Source of the DNA: Kaistia sp. 32K
GTDB taxonomy: Bacteria > Pseudomonadota > Alphaproteobacteria > Rhizobiales > Kaistiaceae
Reading direction: 5' to 3'
Length of the DNA: 64,000 nucleotides
NCBI RefSeq assembly: GCF_016629525.1
Contig: NZ_AP024269.1
Coordinates: 1,922,001-1,986,000 of the forward strand
Shown here: positions 29,309 through 39,103 of the stretch, one piece after another
Layout: each line of letters begins with the position of its first letter
Position numbering within the stretch: the first letter of the stretch is position 1
The notes under the pieces: model-generated
The model's database searches: none
What the model was told of the DNA's origin: nothing
Seen by the model: only the letters and a program-made list of their open reading frames with translations
Program-made: the position numbers and the translations under genes

Positions 29309-29569
29309 ATGACCATCACCACCCTGACCAGTCGCGAGTTCAATCAGGATACCAGTCGCGCCAAGAAGGCCGCGAACGAGGGACCCGTGATCATCACGGA
29401 TCGCGGGCGGCCGGCGCATGTGCTGCTCTCGATCGAGGAATATCGCCGGATCACCGGCACCGGCCGGAGCCTGCTGGAGGCGCTGGCTCAGACGGAAGAG
29501 GAAAGCGACTTCGAGTTCGATCCGCCCAAGATGGGCGGCAGCTGGCTCAAGCCCGCCGATCTGGAATGA
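29309..29569 (+). CDS. Phd/YefM-type antitoxin
   Basis: An 86-residue protein with the YefM/Phd fold: TLTSREFNQDTSRAKKAA as the DNA-binding start and VIITDRGRPAHVLLSIEEY as the dimer core. The acidic C-terminal tail (EEESDFEFDPP, then GGSWLKPADLE) would wrap the toxin. The stop overlaps the toxin start as ATGA. It lies in the amn-erpA gap. Confidence 0.9.
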   Translation: MTITTLTSREFNQDTSRAKKAANEGPVIITDRGRPAHVLLSIEEYRRITGTGRSLLEALAQTEEESDFEFDPPKMGGSWLKPADLE

Positions 29570-29997
29570 TGTTCGTCCTGGATACCAACGTCATTTCGGA
29601 TTTGCGGCGTCCGGAACGATCGAATCCGAACGTGCAGGCCTGGATCGCCGGCCAGGACCCAATGGCGCTGTTTCTTTCAGCGGTCACGATTCTGGAGCTT
29701 GAGATCGGCGCGCGCCGAATCGAGCGACGGGACGCCAAGCAGGGCGCCATCCTGACGTCGTGGATCGAACGTCAGGTCTTGCCGCTCTTCGAGGGTCGAA
29801 TCCTGCCGATCGACGTCAGCGTCGCGCTGCGATGTGCCCCGCTACATGTGCCGGATCGTCGGAATGACCGCGACGCGTACATTGCGGCAACAGCCCTGGT
29901 CCACGGGATGACCGTGGTGACGCGCAATACCAACGATTTCGAGGGGACGGGCGTCCCGCTGCTCAATCCCTGGCTGGAGCGGCCCGCAGCGCCCTAG
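29566..29997 (+). CDS. VapC-like PIN-domain toxin
   Basis: A 143-residue PIN-domain RNase. The conserved acidic residues are in VLDTNVISDL, LELEIGARR, RNDRDAYIAATAL and NTNDFEGTG. FitB/VapC-type toxins cleave tRNA or rRNA. Two in-frame ATGs exist (29566 and 29569); the first overlaps the antitoxin stop. The stop codon overlaps that of the convergent erpA gene. Confidence 0.9.
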   Translation: MMFVLDTNVISDLRRPERSNPNVQAWIAGQDPMALFLSAVTILELEIGARRIERRDAKQGAILTSWIERQVLPLFEGRILPIDVSVALRCAPLHVPDRRNDRDAYIAATALVHGMTVVTRNTNDFEGTGVPLLNPWLERPAAP

Positions 29998-30332
29998 AGC
30001 GCGAAGCTAGTGCCGCAGCCGCAGGAGGCGGTGGCGTGGGGGTTCCTGATCTGGAAGGACTGGCCAATCAGGTCGTCGACGAAGTCGATCTCGGACCCGT
30101 CCATATAGGGCAGGGAGATCTGGTCGATCAGCACGAGCGCGCCGCCCCGCTCGATGACGAGGTCGTCGTCGGAGCGGTTGGTGTCGAGATCGAAGCCGTA
30201 CTGGAAGCCCGAGCAGCCGCCGCCGGAGACGCTGACGCGCAGAGCCGTGCCGCTCGGTTCCTTCGATAGGATCCGGGCGATCCGCTTCACGGCGCGGTCG
30301 GACAGGGTGACGTCGAGCGTTTCAGTGGTCAT
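29994..30332 (-). CDS. erpA: A-type iron-sulfur carrier protein
   Basis: A 112-residue A-type carrier that delivers Fe-S clusters to apoproteins. The three cluster cysteines are in GGGCSGFQY and SCGCGTSF. The name ErpA rather than IscA or SufA is the usual choice for the stand-alone alphaproteobacterial gene, but this cannot be proven here. GGAAG lies upstream of the ATG. The dgt gene diverges from it. Its stop codon overlaps that of the VapC toxin gene. Confidence 0.88.
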   Translation of the reverse strand: MTTETLDVTLSDRAVKRIARILSKEPSGTALRVSVSGGGCSGFQYGFDLDTNRSDDDLVIERGGALVLIDQISLPYMDGSEIDFVDDLIGQSFQIRNPHATASCGCGTSFAL

Positions 30333-30442
30333 GGCAGCTTCCGAAATTAGGGCTACCTTGCCGGTGCCCGCACCCGATAGTTAGGAATGCGTTTGGCGGT
30401 GTCAATCGCTGCGATGCAGCGGACGGGAAGAGAGTAGCACAG

Positions 30443-31660
30443 ATGGAAGGCCAGATCGGCTTCGGCATTGGTCCTCACGCCGCCTTCGCCGTCGATCCGG
30501 CGGCGAGTCGCGGGCGGCTCTATCCCGAGCCCGAGAGCCCGACTCGCACGCCATATCAGCGTGATCGCGACCGCATCATCCATTCGACCGCCTTCCGCCG
30601 CCTGAAGGACAAGACGCAGGTCTTCCTGTTCGACGAGGGCGATCATTATCGGACCCGCCTGACCCACACGATCGAGGTGGCGCAGATCGCCCGGGCGCTG
30701 GCCCGCGCGCTCCGCCTCGACGAGGATCTCGCCGAGGCGATCGCGCTGTCGCATGACCTCGGCCACACGCCGTTCGGCCATGCCGGCGAGCGGGCGCTCG
30801 ACCGGCTGATGCAGGGCCATGGCGGCTTCGATCACAACGCGCAGAGCCTTCGGGTCGTCACCAAGCTCGAGCGGCGCTATCCGCAATTCGACGGGCTCAA
30901 TCTCTCCTGGGAAGCGCTGGAGGGGTTGGTCAAGCATAATGGGCCGCTGGTCGACGCGGCGGGTAGGGGCGTCGGATCCTATGCCGGCAAGACGCTCCCG
31001 GCTGCCATCCTCGCCTATGCGGAGGAGCAAGACCTGCAGCTCGCGACCTACGCCTCGGCCGAGGCGCAGGCGGCCGCGATCGCCGACGACATCGCCTATG
31101 ACGCGCACGACATCGATGACGGCCTGAGGGCGGGTCTCCTCAAGGTGGACGGCCTGCGCGAGGTCGAGTTCCTGCGCGACATCATCGGCGAGATCGACGC
31201 CCGTCATCCGGGACTGGAGAAGCCGCGCCTCGTCAACGAGGTGGTTCGGCGCGTCATCACCCGGATGATCGAGGACGTGATCGCCGAGGCTCTCAAGCGC
31301 CTTGGCGAGGCGAAGCCTTCCTCGGCCGACGCGCTCCGTCATGCCGGGCGGCCGATGCTTGCCTTCTCCGACGAATTGTCGAAGGCCGACCGGGCGATCA
31401 AGACGCATCTCTGGCACAACGTCTATCGCCATCCGCGCGTCATGCAGGTCATGACGGCGGCGGAGGGCGTGGTCGAGCGCCTCTTCGAGCGCTACTGGAG
31501 CGATCCGGCCGCGTTGCCGGACGAATGGCGCCGGGACCTCGACTTGACCGATTCCAACCGCCGCGCCCGCCGGATCGCCGATTTCCTGGCCGGCATGACG
31601 GACCGCTATGCACTGCGCGAGCATCAGCGCCTGTTTGACGCTTCGCCCGATTTGGGTTAG
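30443..31660 (+). CDS. dgt: Deoxyguanosine triphosphate triphosphohydrolase-like protein
   Basis: A 405-residue HD-domain dNTPase. The motifs are [27 protein letters not shown] and [14 protein letters not shown], which hold the metal-binding His and Asp residues. The family hydrolyses dGTP or other dNTPs to nucleoside and triphosphate. It is followed after 45 bases by argS. Confidence 0.92.
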   Translation: MEGQIGFGIGPHAAFAVDPAASRGRLYPEPESPTRTPYQRDRDRIIHSTAFRRLKDKTQVFLFDEGDHYRTRLTHTIEVAQIARALARALRLDEDLAEAIALSHDLGHTPFGHAGERALDRLMQGHGGFDHNAQSLRVVTKLERRYPQFDGLNLSWEALEGLVKHNGPLVDAAGRGVGSYAGKTLPAAILAYAEEQDLQLATYASAEAQAAAIADDIAYDAHDIDDGLRAGLLKVDGLREVEFLRDIIGEIDARHPGLEKPRLVNEVVRRVITRMIEDVIAEALKRLGEAKPSSADALRHAGRPMLAFSDELSKADRAIKTHLWHNVYRHPRVMQVMTAAEGVVERLFERYWSDPAALPDEWRRDLDLTDSNRRARRIADFLAGMTDRYALREHQRLFDASPDLG

Positions 31661-31705
31661 GCGCGCAGCACAATTTCCTATCCGCCCGAAGGGCTCGATC
31701 CCGCT

Positions 31706-33463
31706 ATGAACATTTTCCGCGACTTCACCGCACGCGTCACCTCGGCCGTCGAGATCATCCTGGCGGCGCGCGACAGCGCGCCCGTCGATCTCTCCCGTAT
31801 CGTCGTGGAGCCGCCGCGCGACGCAGCCCATGGCGATCTCGCGACCAACGCCGCCATGGTGCTGGCGAAGCCGCTCGGCCTGAAGCCGCGTGATCTCGCC
31901 GAGGCGATCGCCGGCCGTCTGCGCGACGACGAGGACGTCGCTTCCGTCGAGGTCGCGGGACCCGGCTTCATCAATTTGACGCTGGCCGCACCCTATCGCG
32001 CCCATGCGCTGAAGAGCCTGATCCAGGCCGGTCCGGACTATGGCCGCAGCCGGATCGGCGCCGATCTCAAGGTGAATGTCGAATACGTTTCCGCCAACCC
32101 GACCGGCCCGATGCATGTCGGCCATTGCCGTGGCGCCGTGGTGGGCGACGCGCTGGCCAACCTGCTCGATTGGGGCGGCTTCGACGTCACCAAGGAATAT
32201 TACATCAACGACGCCGGCGGCCAGGTCGACGTGCTCGCCCGCTCGGCGTTCCTGCGTTATCGCGAGGCGCTCGGCGAGGATATCGGCTCGATCCCCGACG
32301 GGCTCTATCCCGGCGACTACCTGAAGCCGGTCGGCGCGGCGCTGGCGGACGTCCACGGCCGCAAGCTGCTGGACATGGCCGACGCGGAATGGCTGCCGAT
32401 CGTCCGCGACGCGGCGATCAGCGCCATGATGATCATGATCCGCGACGATCTCGCGCTTCTGAACGTCCATCATGACGTTTTCTTCTCCGAGCGCACGCTG
32501 AGCGGCTCAAACGGCGGCAAGATCGCCGAGACGATCGCCGACATGGAGACGAAGGGCTTCGTCTATCGCGGCACGCTGCCGCCGCCGAAGGGCCAGTTGC
32601 CCGAGGACTGGGAGGATCGCGAGCAGCTCCTGTTCCGCGCCACCGATGTCGGCGACGACATCGACCGTCCGCTGATGAAGTCGGACGGCAGCTACACCTA
32701 CTTCGCCGGCGACGTGGCCTACTTCAAGGACAAGTTCGACCGCGGCTTCCGGCAGATGATCTATGTGCTGGGCGCAGACCATGGCGGTTACGTCAAGCGC
32801 CTGCAGGCGGTCGGCCGCGCCATCTCCGGCGGCACCGCCTCGGTTGACGTGCTGCTCTGCCAGCTGGTGAAGCTGTTCCGCGCCGGCGAGCCGGTCCGCA
32901 TGTCGAAGCGCTCGGGCGACTTCGTCACGCTGCGCGACGTCGTCGAGGAAGTCGGCCGCGACGCCGTGCGCTTCATGATGCTCTATCGCAAGAGCGACGC
33001 GCCGCTCGATTTCGATTTCCAGAAGGTGACGGAGCAGTCCAAGGACAATCCCGTCTTCTACGTCCAGTACGGCCATGCCCGCGCCGCATCGATCCTGCGC
33101 AACGCGGCGCAAGAGCTGCCGGCGCTCGACCTTTCCGCGTCGGCTCTGGCAGGCGCCGACCTGTCGCTTCTGGACGATGCGGGCGAAATCGGCCTGCAGC
33201 GCCGCCTCGCCGAGTTCCCGCGAATCATCGAATCGGCCGCCGAAGCGCACGAGCCGCACCGGATCGCCTTCTACCTCTACGATCTCGCAGCAGAGTTCCA
33301 TCAACAGTGGAACCGGGGCAAGGACCTGCCGCAATTACGTTTTATTAACCTTGAACAACCACAGTTGACCGCGGCCCGACTTGCCCTTGTTCATGCCACA
33401 AAGCTGGTGCTGTCATCCGGTTTGCTGGTGCTAGGGGTTAACGCGCCCGAAGAGATGCGGTGA
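31706..33463 (+). CDS. argS: Arginyl-tRNA synthetase
   Basis: A 585-residue class I synthetase. The HIGH-like motif is [14 protein letters not shown] and the KMSKS-like loop is [10 protein letters not shown]. The C-terminal anticodon-binding domain ends near [10 protein letters not shown]. Nothing unusual in length. It precedes the SPOR gene. Confidence 0.96.
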   Translation: MNIFRDFTARVTSAVEIILAARDSAPVDLSRIVVEPPRDAAHGDLATNAAMVLAKPLGLKPRDLAEAIAGRLRDDEDVASVEVAGPGFINLTLAAPYRAHALKSLIQAGPDYGRSRIGADLKVNVEYVSANPTGPMHVGHCRGAVVGDALANLLDWGGFDVTKEYYINDAGGQVDVLARSAFLRYREALGEDIGSIPDGLYPGDYLKPVGAALADVHGRKLLDMADAEWLPIVRDAAISAMMIMIRDDLALLNVHHDVFFSERTLSGSNGGKIAETIADMETKGFVYRGTLPPPKGQLPEDWEDREQLLFRATDVGDDIDRPLMKSDGSYTYFAGDVAYFKDKFDRGFRQMIYVLGADHGGYVKRLQAVGRAISGGTASVDVLLCQLVKLFRAGEPVRMSKRSGDFVTLRDVVEEVGRDAVRFMMLYRKSDAPLDFDFQKVTEQSKDNPVFYVQYGHARAASILRNAAQELPALDLSASALAGADLSLLDDAGEIGLQRRLAEFPRIIESAAEAHEPHRIAFYLYDLAAEFHQQWNRGKDLPQLRFINLEQPQLTAARLALVHATKLVLSSGLLVLGVNAPEEMR

Positions 33464-33528
33464 TGTCTCTGTCGGAGCTTTGCGTCCGGCAGACGAACGA
33501 CACCGGCTAAGACGGAAAGTGGAGCGCG

Positions 33529-35217
33529 ATGGCAGATCGCTACGATAATTCGTTCTCGCGGCGGCCTCAGCCGGGCGACGGGAACACGGGGCGGCGCAAT
33601 GAGCCGTCTCCGGTGGAAGACGATCCGCTGGTCGAACTGGCGCGGATCGTTTCCGGAAAATCAAGCTTCGACGACATCGTCGGCAGCCGTTCCCCCGCCG
33701 CCGCGCCCACGGTGCGGCCGGCGCAGTCGGCGAATGTGCGCGATACGTCGTTCGACCTCGAATCCGAGCTGATGAACGATCTTCAGTCCTCGTTCGATCC
33801 TTCGGTTCGTTCCGCCTCCGGTCGGCCGGCCCAGGTCGAGCCGCAGCCGCCCCGCGCGGTGCCCCCGCGCGATCCGGGCTTTGATCATCTGGCGCTGCGG
33901 CCGGGTGCTCCGGCTGCGCCGCCGCAGTGGCAGGCCGTTCAGCCGCCGCGCCAGCCCGAGCCGCGTTATCAGGCTGAGCCGCGCTACCAGCAGGAGACCT
34001 ACGCCCAGCCGCCGGTCGAGGAAGATCCCTATGCCGGCACGGCCTATTCCGCCGCCGACTATGGCCGCGAGCGGGGACAGCCCGCCTATGCCGGATATCA
34101 TCCGGGCCAGGAAAACGGCGCCGACGATCATTCGACCGGCTACGACACCGATTATGCCGACGATCCCAATGCCGGCTACGACGACGGCTATGACGACGCG
34201 CAGCCCTATGGCCGCGACCGGGACTATGAGGAGCCGCGCCGCTCGCGCAAGGGCCTGATCCTTGCCGCCGCCGGGCTCGCCGTGGTGCTGGCCGGTGGCC
34301 TCGGCGCGCTGGCGCTCAAGGGTGGCGGCGGCAGCGCGAACACCGGCGCGCCGCGTGTGATCGCCGCCGACGAAGGCCCGACCAAGGTGCAGCCGACGGT
34401 CCAGCCGACCGATACGGAAGTCGCCCAGAACAAGCTGATCTACGATCGCGCCAGCCCCGAACTCGCCGGCGACGAGCAGCTCGTCCTGCCGGATGACGGC
34501 CCGATCGACGAGCGGCCCGCTTCCAACGAATCCGAAGCGAGCCGTGGCATTTCGCGGATCATCCTGCCGGGAGCGCCCGGCGACAATGCCAATCCGCAGT
34601 CGATCGACGATCTGGCCGGTCCCGCTTCGGCGGCTCCGGCAACGGATGCCGATGCCGGTCCGCGCAAGGTCCGGACCGTCGTCGTGAAGCCGGACGGCAC
34701 GATCATCTCGAGCGAGGCGCAGCCGCGCAACGGCGCCGCCGCTGCCGCCAATGCGCCCGCTGCGTCGGCTCCCGCCGCGTCGGCTCCCGCCGCTCCCGTG
34801 AATACGGCGGAAGCCGATCCGGTCGATCTCGGTGCGCCGGAGAAGGACGCCTCGCAGCTGGCGGCTCCGGCCGCCCCGGCGCCCGCGCCGGCCAGGCCGC
34901 GCGCCCAGCAGACGGCAACGGCTCCCGAACCCGCTCCGGCGGCGCCGCGCGCGGCGGCCCCGGCCTCGGGCGGCTTCGTCGTCCAGGTCGCTTCGCAGCG
35001 CACCGAAGAGGCGGCGATCGCCTCCTACAAGGCGATGCAGCGCAAGTTCCCGAGCGTGTTCGGGTCGCAGGAGCCCAACGTCGTGCGCGCCGATCTCGGC
35101 GCCAAGGGCATCTACTATCGCGCCCGCGTCGGCCCGATGGCGACCCGCGACCAGGCCGTTTCGTTCTGCGAAAGCCTGCGGGCGGCCGGCGGCGACTGCA
35201 TCGTCCAGAAGAACTGA
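33529..35217 (+). CDS. SPOR-domain membrane protein
   Basis: A 562-residue protein. Residues 1-240 are disordered and rich in Pro, Gln, Tyr and Asp, followed by one membrane helix at about 246-268 preceded by RRSRKG. A long Ala/Pro-rich periplasmic stretch leads to a C-terminal SPOR domain (about 485-562; GGFVVQVASQRTEEAA, then YRARVGPMAT). SPOR domains bind denuded glycans at the division septum. It lies between argS and nagZ in the common Hyphomicrobiales order. Confidence 0.88.
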   Translation: MADRYDNSFSRRPQPGDGNTGRRNEPSPVEDDPLVELARIVSGKSSFDDIVGSRSPAAAPTVRPAQSANVRDTSFDLESELMNDLQSSFDPSVRSASGRPAQVEPQPPRAVPPRDPGFDHLALRPGAPAAPPQWQAVQPPRQPEPRYQAEPRYQQETYAQPPVEEDPYAGTAYSAADYGRERGQPAYAGYHPGQENGADDHSTGYDTDYADDPNAGYDDGYDDAQPYGRDRDYEEPRRSRKGLILAAAGLAVVLAGGLGALALKGGGGSANTGAPRVIAADEGPTKVQPTVQPTDTEVAQNKLIYDRASPELAGDEQLVLPDDGPIDERPASNESEASRGISRIILPGAPGDNANPQSIDDLAGPASAAPATDADAGPRKVRTVVVKPDGTIISSEAQPRNGAAAAANAPAASAPAASAPAAPVNTAEADPVDLGAPEKDASQLAAPAAPAPAPARPRAQQTATAPEPAPAAPRAAAPASGGFVVQVASQRTEEAAIASYKAMQRKFPSVFGSQEPNVVRADLGAKGIYYRARVGPMATRDQAVSFCESLRAAGGDCIVQKN

Positions 35218-35223
35218 TCGCGA

Positions 35224-35262
35224 CAGACCGGGCGGCGGAGTCACTCCGCCGCTTGCGGTCTG
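35224..35262 (+). terminator. Hairpin between the SPOR gene and nagZ
   Basis: An outer stem, CAGACCG (35224-35230) with CGGTCTG (35256-35262), encloses an inner stem, GCGGCGGA (35232-35239) with TCCGCCGC (35245-35252). There is no T-run, so it may be an attenuator or stabilising structure rather than a strong terminator. Confidence 0.4.
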
Positions 35263-35287
35263 CGCGGCAAGCGGCTAAGGCCGAAGA

Positions 35288-36322
35288 ATGACCGCCAAAG
35301 CATTCATTTCGGGCTGCGCGGGCCGCAGCCTCACGGCCGATGAATTCGCGTTCTTTCGCGACGAGCGGCCTTGGGCACTGATCCTTTTCAAGCGCAACAT
35401 CGGCACGCCGGAAGAGGTCTGCGACCTGGTCGCGACCTTCCGCGATGTCCTCGGCGATCCCGATCGTCCCGTCCTGATCGACCAGGAGGGCGGCCGCGTC
35501 CAGCGCATTGCCCCGCCGCATTGGCGCAATCGCCCCGCCGCCCGCTTCGCCGGGGATCTCTATGCCGAGGACCAGGCCGCCGGACGGCGCATGGCCTGGC
35601 TGCACGGCCGCCTGATCGCCTCCGACCTGATCGACCTCGGCATCACCGTCGACTGCCTGCCGGTCCTCGATGTCGGTACGCCGCAGACGCATGCGGCGAT
35701 CGGCAACCGCGCCTATGCCGAGGAAGCCGCGACCGTCTCGGCGCTTGGCCGCGCCACGACCGAGGGCCTCGCCGCTGGCGGCGTGCTGCCGGTCATGAAG
35801 CACATGCCCGGCCATGGCCGCGCCACCGTCGACAGCCATTTGAGCCTGCCGGTCGTCGACGCCAGCCTCGCGACGCTGAAGGCCTCGGATTTCGCGCCGT
35901 TCAAGGCATTGAACGACCTTCCCATGGCGATGACGGCGCATATTGTCTTCACGGCGATCGACAAGGACCGGCCGGCGACGACCTCGCCGGTGGTGGTCGA
36001 GGAAGTCATTCGCGGCGCGATCGGCTTCGACGGCCTCCTGATGAGCGACGACCTGTCGATGCAGGCGCTCGGCGGCGATTACGCCAGCCGCGCCGCGGCG
36101 GTGCTTGGCGCCGGCTGCGACATGGTCCTGCATTGCAACGGGCTGATGGAGGAGATGCGGGAAGTCGCCCGCGTCGTTCCCGAATTGTCGGGCCGCGCCG
36201 CCGAGCGCGCCGCTGCCGCCCGCGCCGCCCGCAAGCCGCCGCATCCGCTCGACCGCGAGGCGGCCGAGGCCGAGTATGCGACGCTCGCCGAACGCGCCGG
36301 CTGGCCGCCGGCGCAGGCCTGA
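35288..36322 (+). CDS. nagZ: Beta-N-acetylhexosaminidase
   Basis: A 344-residue family 3 glycoside hydrolase acting in the cytosol on GlcNAc-anhydroMurNAc muropeptides during cell-wall recycling. It has the KHMPGHGRATVDSH loop with the catalytic His/Asp pair and the nucleophile Asp in GLLMSDDLSMQAL. The gene precedes scpA-scpB. Confidence 0.94.
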   Translation: MTAKAFISGCAGRSLTADEFAFFRDERPWALILFKRNIGTPEEVCDLVATFRDVLGDPDRPVLIDQEGGRVQRIAPPHWRNRPAARFAGDLYAEDQAAGRRMAWLHGRLIASDLIDLGITVDCLPVLDVGTPQTHAAIGNRAYAEEAATVSALGRATTEGLAAGGVLPVMKHMPGHGRATVDSHLSLPVVDASLATLKASDFAPFKALNDLPMAMTAHIVFTAIDKDRPATTSPVVVEEVIRGAIGFDGLLMSDDLSMQALGGDYASRAAAVLGAGCDMVLHCNGLMEEMREVARVVPELSGRAAERAAAARAARKPPHPLDREAAEAEYATLAERAGWPPAQA

Positions 36323-36337
36323 GCGGAGATCGACGGG

Positions 36338-37174
36338 ATGGCCGGGACCAGCGACCAACACGGCCAGAGCGACCTCTGGGAGATGGAAGGGCGGGCGGAG
36401 CGCAAGGTCGGCGACGCGGCGCTTGTCGTCGACGTCAATGGCTTCGAAGGCCCGCTCGACTTGTTGCTGGCCCTCGCCAGGACCCAGAAGGTCGATCTCG
36501 CCAAGGTCTCGATCCTGGCGCTGGCCGAGCAGTACCTCGCCTATATCGAGGAACTGCGCCAGCTGCGGCTCGAACTCGCGGCCGACTACCTCGTCATGGC
36601 GGCCTGGCTGGCCTATCTGAAATCCCGCCTGCTGCTGCCGGCGCCCGCGCCGGACGAGGAGCCGAGCGGCGAGGAGATGGCGGCGTCGCTTGCCTTCCGG
36701 CTGCGCCGTCTCGAAGCGATGCGCGACGCGGCGGCGAAGCTGGTCAATCGCGACCGGCTCGGCCGGGAAGTCTTCGCGCGCGGCATGCCCGAGCCGATCG
36801 AGGTCGTCGACCATAGCGTCTATAGCGCCACGCTCTACGATCTCCTGACCGCCTATGCGTCGCAGCGCCAGCGCCAGATGGTGTCGGTGGTTCATGTGCG
36901 CCGGCGGCAGGTCTGGTCGCTCGCCGAGGCGCGCGAGGTTCTGACCCGGATGATCGGCAGCATCGCCGACTGGACGCCGGTCGACGTCTTCCTGTCGCCC
37001 TGGATCCAGACGCCGGAGATGCGCGCCACGGTGCTGGCGAGTTCGTTCAGCGCCAGCCTGGAGCTGGTGCGCGAGGGCAGGGTGGAGCTGCGCCAGACCG
37101 CGCCTTTCGCCTCGCTCTACATGCGCGATCGCGACCGCGATGGCGCGGAGACCAAGAGTGCTGAGAGTGGCTGA
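36338..37174 (+). CDS. scpA: Segregation and condensation protein A
   Basis: A 278-residue kleisin of the SMC-ScpAB condensin, for chromosome segregation. The VDVNGFEGPLDLLLALAR start and the AADYLVMAAWLAYLKSRLLLP helix are typical. scpB starts three bases after its stop. Confidence 0.94.
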   Translation: MAGTSDQHGQSDLWEMEGRAERKVGDAALVVDVNGFEGPLDLLLALARTQKVDLAKVSILALAEQYLAYIEELRQLRLELAADYLVMAAWLAYLKSRLLLPAPAPDEEPSGEEMAASLAFRLRRLEAMRDAAAKLVNRDRLGREVFARGMPEPIEVVDHSVYSATLYDLLTAYASQRQRQMVSVVHVRRRQVWSLAEAREVLTRMIGSIADWTPVDVFLSPWIQTPEMRATVLASSFSASLELVREGRVELRQTAPFASLYMRDRDRDGAETKSAESG

Positions 37175-37176
37175 GA

Positions 37177-37851
37177 ATGGTTGATCGCGGAAATCTCACC
37201 CTGCTGGCGCCCGAGGAACACCGGATGGCGCTGCGCATGCTGGAAGCCATGCTGTTCGCCAGCGACGCGCCGCTCGGCAAGGCGGAGCTCGCCGCCCGCC
37301 TGCCCGAAGGCAGCGATATCGACGCCCTCATCCGCGAGATCGAGCACGCCTATTCGGGGCGCGGTGTGAACCTGGTGAAAGTCGCCGGCAAGTACATGTT
37401 CCGTACGGCGAGCGATCTCGCCTTCCTGCTGCAGCGCGACGCGCACGACCAGAAGAAGCTCTCGCGCGCCGCCCTCGAGACGCTTGCGATCATTGCCTAC
37501 CACCAGCCGGTGACGCGGGCCGAGATCGAGGAGATCCGCGGCGTATCGATCTCCAAGGGGACGATCGACGTGCTGATGGAGGCGGGCTGGATCCGCATGC
37601 GCGGCCGCCGGCGCACGCCCGGTCGCCCCGTGACCTATGGCACCACGGAGGCCTTCCTGGTGCATTTCGGGCTCGAGGCGATCGGCGACCTGCCGGGCCT
37701 CGACGAGCTCAAGGGCGCGGGCCTGCTCGATGGCCGCATTCCGCCGGGCTTCTCGGTGCCGGAGCCGCGCGATGGCGACGCCTTGACCGACGACGAGGAT
37801 CCGCTCGATCCCGGCGATCTGCTGGCCGCCGGACTTCGCGAGCACGACTAG
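37177..37851 (+). CDS. scpB: Segregation and condensation protein B
   Basis: A 224-residue winged-helix kleisin partner. The motifs MLEAMLFASDAPL, LSRAALETLAIIAYHQPVTRAEIEEIRG and RGRRRTPGRPVTYGTT are typical. It normally leads straight to tatA in this order; here two other genes intervene. Confidence 0.94.
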   Translation: MVDRGNLTLLAPEEHRMALRMLEAMLFASDAPLGKAELAARLPEGSDIDALIREIEHAYSGRGVNLVKVAGKYMFRTASDLAFLLQRDAHDQKKLSRAALETLAIIAYHQPVTRAEIEEIRGVSISKGTIDVLMEAGWIRMRGRRRTPGRPVTYGTTEAFLVHFGLEAIGDLPGLDELKGAGLLDGRIPPGFSVPEPRDGDALTDDEDPLDPGDLLAAGLREHD

Positions 37852-37977
37852 TCGTTTCGCGTCTCTCGCAGGCCCTGGTTGGAATGTCGCGTTAATGGCC
37901 AGCCGGTCTCGATGCTGTGCCAAAAGTAGAGCGGCGCGATCGAACAGAATTCGTTGACCCTGTTTATCTGCCTTCCC

Positions 37978-38005
37978 TTGCGTCGCATCCGGCGCCTTCT
38001 ATGAT
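37978..38005 (+). promoter_or_regulatory. Candidate promoter of the TAXI receptor gene
   Basis: TTGCGT (37978-37983) and TATGAT (38000-38005) with a 16-base spacer, about 60 bases before the preferred start. It suggests that the inserted pair of genes has its own promoter. Confidence 0.4.
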
Positions 38006-38064
38006 CTGGAGCGCCCGGCGCGGTGAAGCGTGCCGCGCAGGCCTCTGGGGGAGGGGGAAGCGTC

Positions 38065-39048
38065 GTGGTCGAATTTGTCCTGAACCGTCGTCATCTTCTG
38101 GCTGCGGGGCTCGGTGCCGCCGCTTTGGCGGCGTCGCCGCGCCGGCCGCTCGCCGAGGAGCCGATGCGCGCGGTGATCGTCTCCGGTGGCGTCGGCGGCG
38201 TGTTCTATCCCTACGGGCAGATCCTCGCGAGCCTGCTCTCCGCCTCGGTGCCGGCGCTCGCGGCGTCGGGCCAGATGACGCGCGGTTCGGTCGACAATGC
38301 GCGCTTCATCCACCGTCGCGAGGCGGATATCGGCTTCTCGACGCTCGACTCCGCCTATGACGCGATACACGGGACCGGCGCCTTCGCCGCGGATGGCAAG
38401 CTGGACCTCTGCGTCCTCGCGGTGCTCTACGATTCCTACCTGCACATCGTCGCGGCGGGCGACAAGGGCATCTCCCGGATCAGCGATCTCAAGGGCAGGC
38501 GGGTCTCGGTCGGATCTACGGGATCCTCGACCGAGACGATCGCCGACCGCGTCATGGAGGCGGCCGGTCTCCATCCGCACGCGGAGATCGAGCGGTTTAA
38601 TTTCGGCGTCGCGGAATCGGCCGACGCGCTGAAGTCCGGCCGGATCGACGCGTTCTTCTGGATCGGCGGCCTCCCGACGGCGGCGGTGTCGAACCTCGCC
38701 GCTTCCGGAACGCCCAAGCTCGTCTTCCTGCCGACCGAGAACCTTGAGGCGATCGACAAGGCCTATCCCGGGCTCTATCGCCCGGCCTCCCTGCCGAAGA
38801 CCACCTATGCCGGCATGACCGAGGACGTTCCGAGCCTCGAGGTCGCGAATGTGCTTATCGTCTCGAGCAAGGCGGAGCCGCGCTTCGTCACCACGGTGCT
38901 GGAGGGCATCTTCGCGAATGTCGAGCTGATCCGGAGCTCGCACCCGGAGGCGAAGAAGCTCTCGCTCGAAACCGCGGGCTTGCGAACGGCGGTGCCGTTC
39001 CATCCGGCCGCGGAGGCTTTCTACGCGGAGAAGGGCGCCCTGAAGTAG
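38065..39048 (+). CDS. TAXI-family TRAP-type solute receptor
   Basis: A 327-residue periplasmic binding protein of the TAXI family. The N-terminus (LNRRHLLAAGLGAAALAAS) has twin arginines, so export may use the Tat pathway encoded just downstream. The TAXI motifs are SGGVGGVFYPYGQILA near the start and VGSTGSSTETIADRVM. TAXI receptors usually work with a large fused membrane protein, TRAP-4TM/12TM, which is not present here. The GTG at 38065 follows a GGGGGAGGGGGAAG purine tract; an earlier GTG at 38023 is possible. Substrate unknown. Confidence 0.82.
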   Translation: MVEFVLNRRHLLAAGLGAAALAASPRRPLAEEPMRAVIVSGGVGGVFYPYGQILASLLSASVPALAASGQMTRGSVDNARFIHRREADIGFSTLDSAYDAIHGTGAFAADGKLDLCVLAVLYDSYLHIVAAGDKGISRISDLKGRRVSVGSTGSSTETIADRVMEAAGLHPHAEIERFNFGVAESADALKSGRIDAFFWIGGLPTAAVSNLAASGTPKLVFLPTENLEAIDKAYPGLYRPASLPKTTYAGMTEDVPSLEVANVLIVSSKAEPRFVTTVLEGIFANVELIRSSHPEAKKLSLETAGLRTAVPFHPAAEAFYAEKGALK

Positions 39049-39103
39049 CACTGCGCCCCGACACCAACTCGACGCCGGCCGCGTCAGCCGTTAAACCGCT
39101 TGC

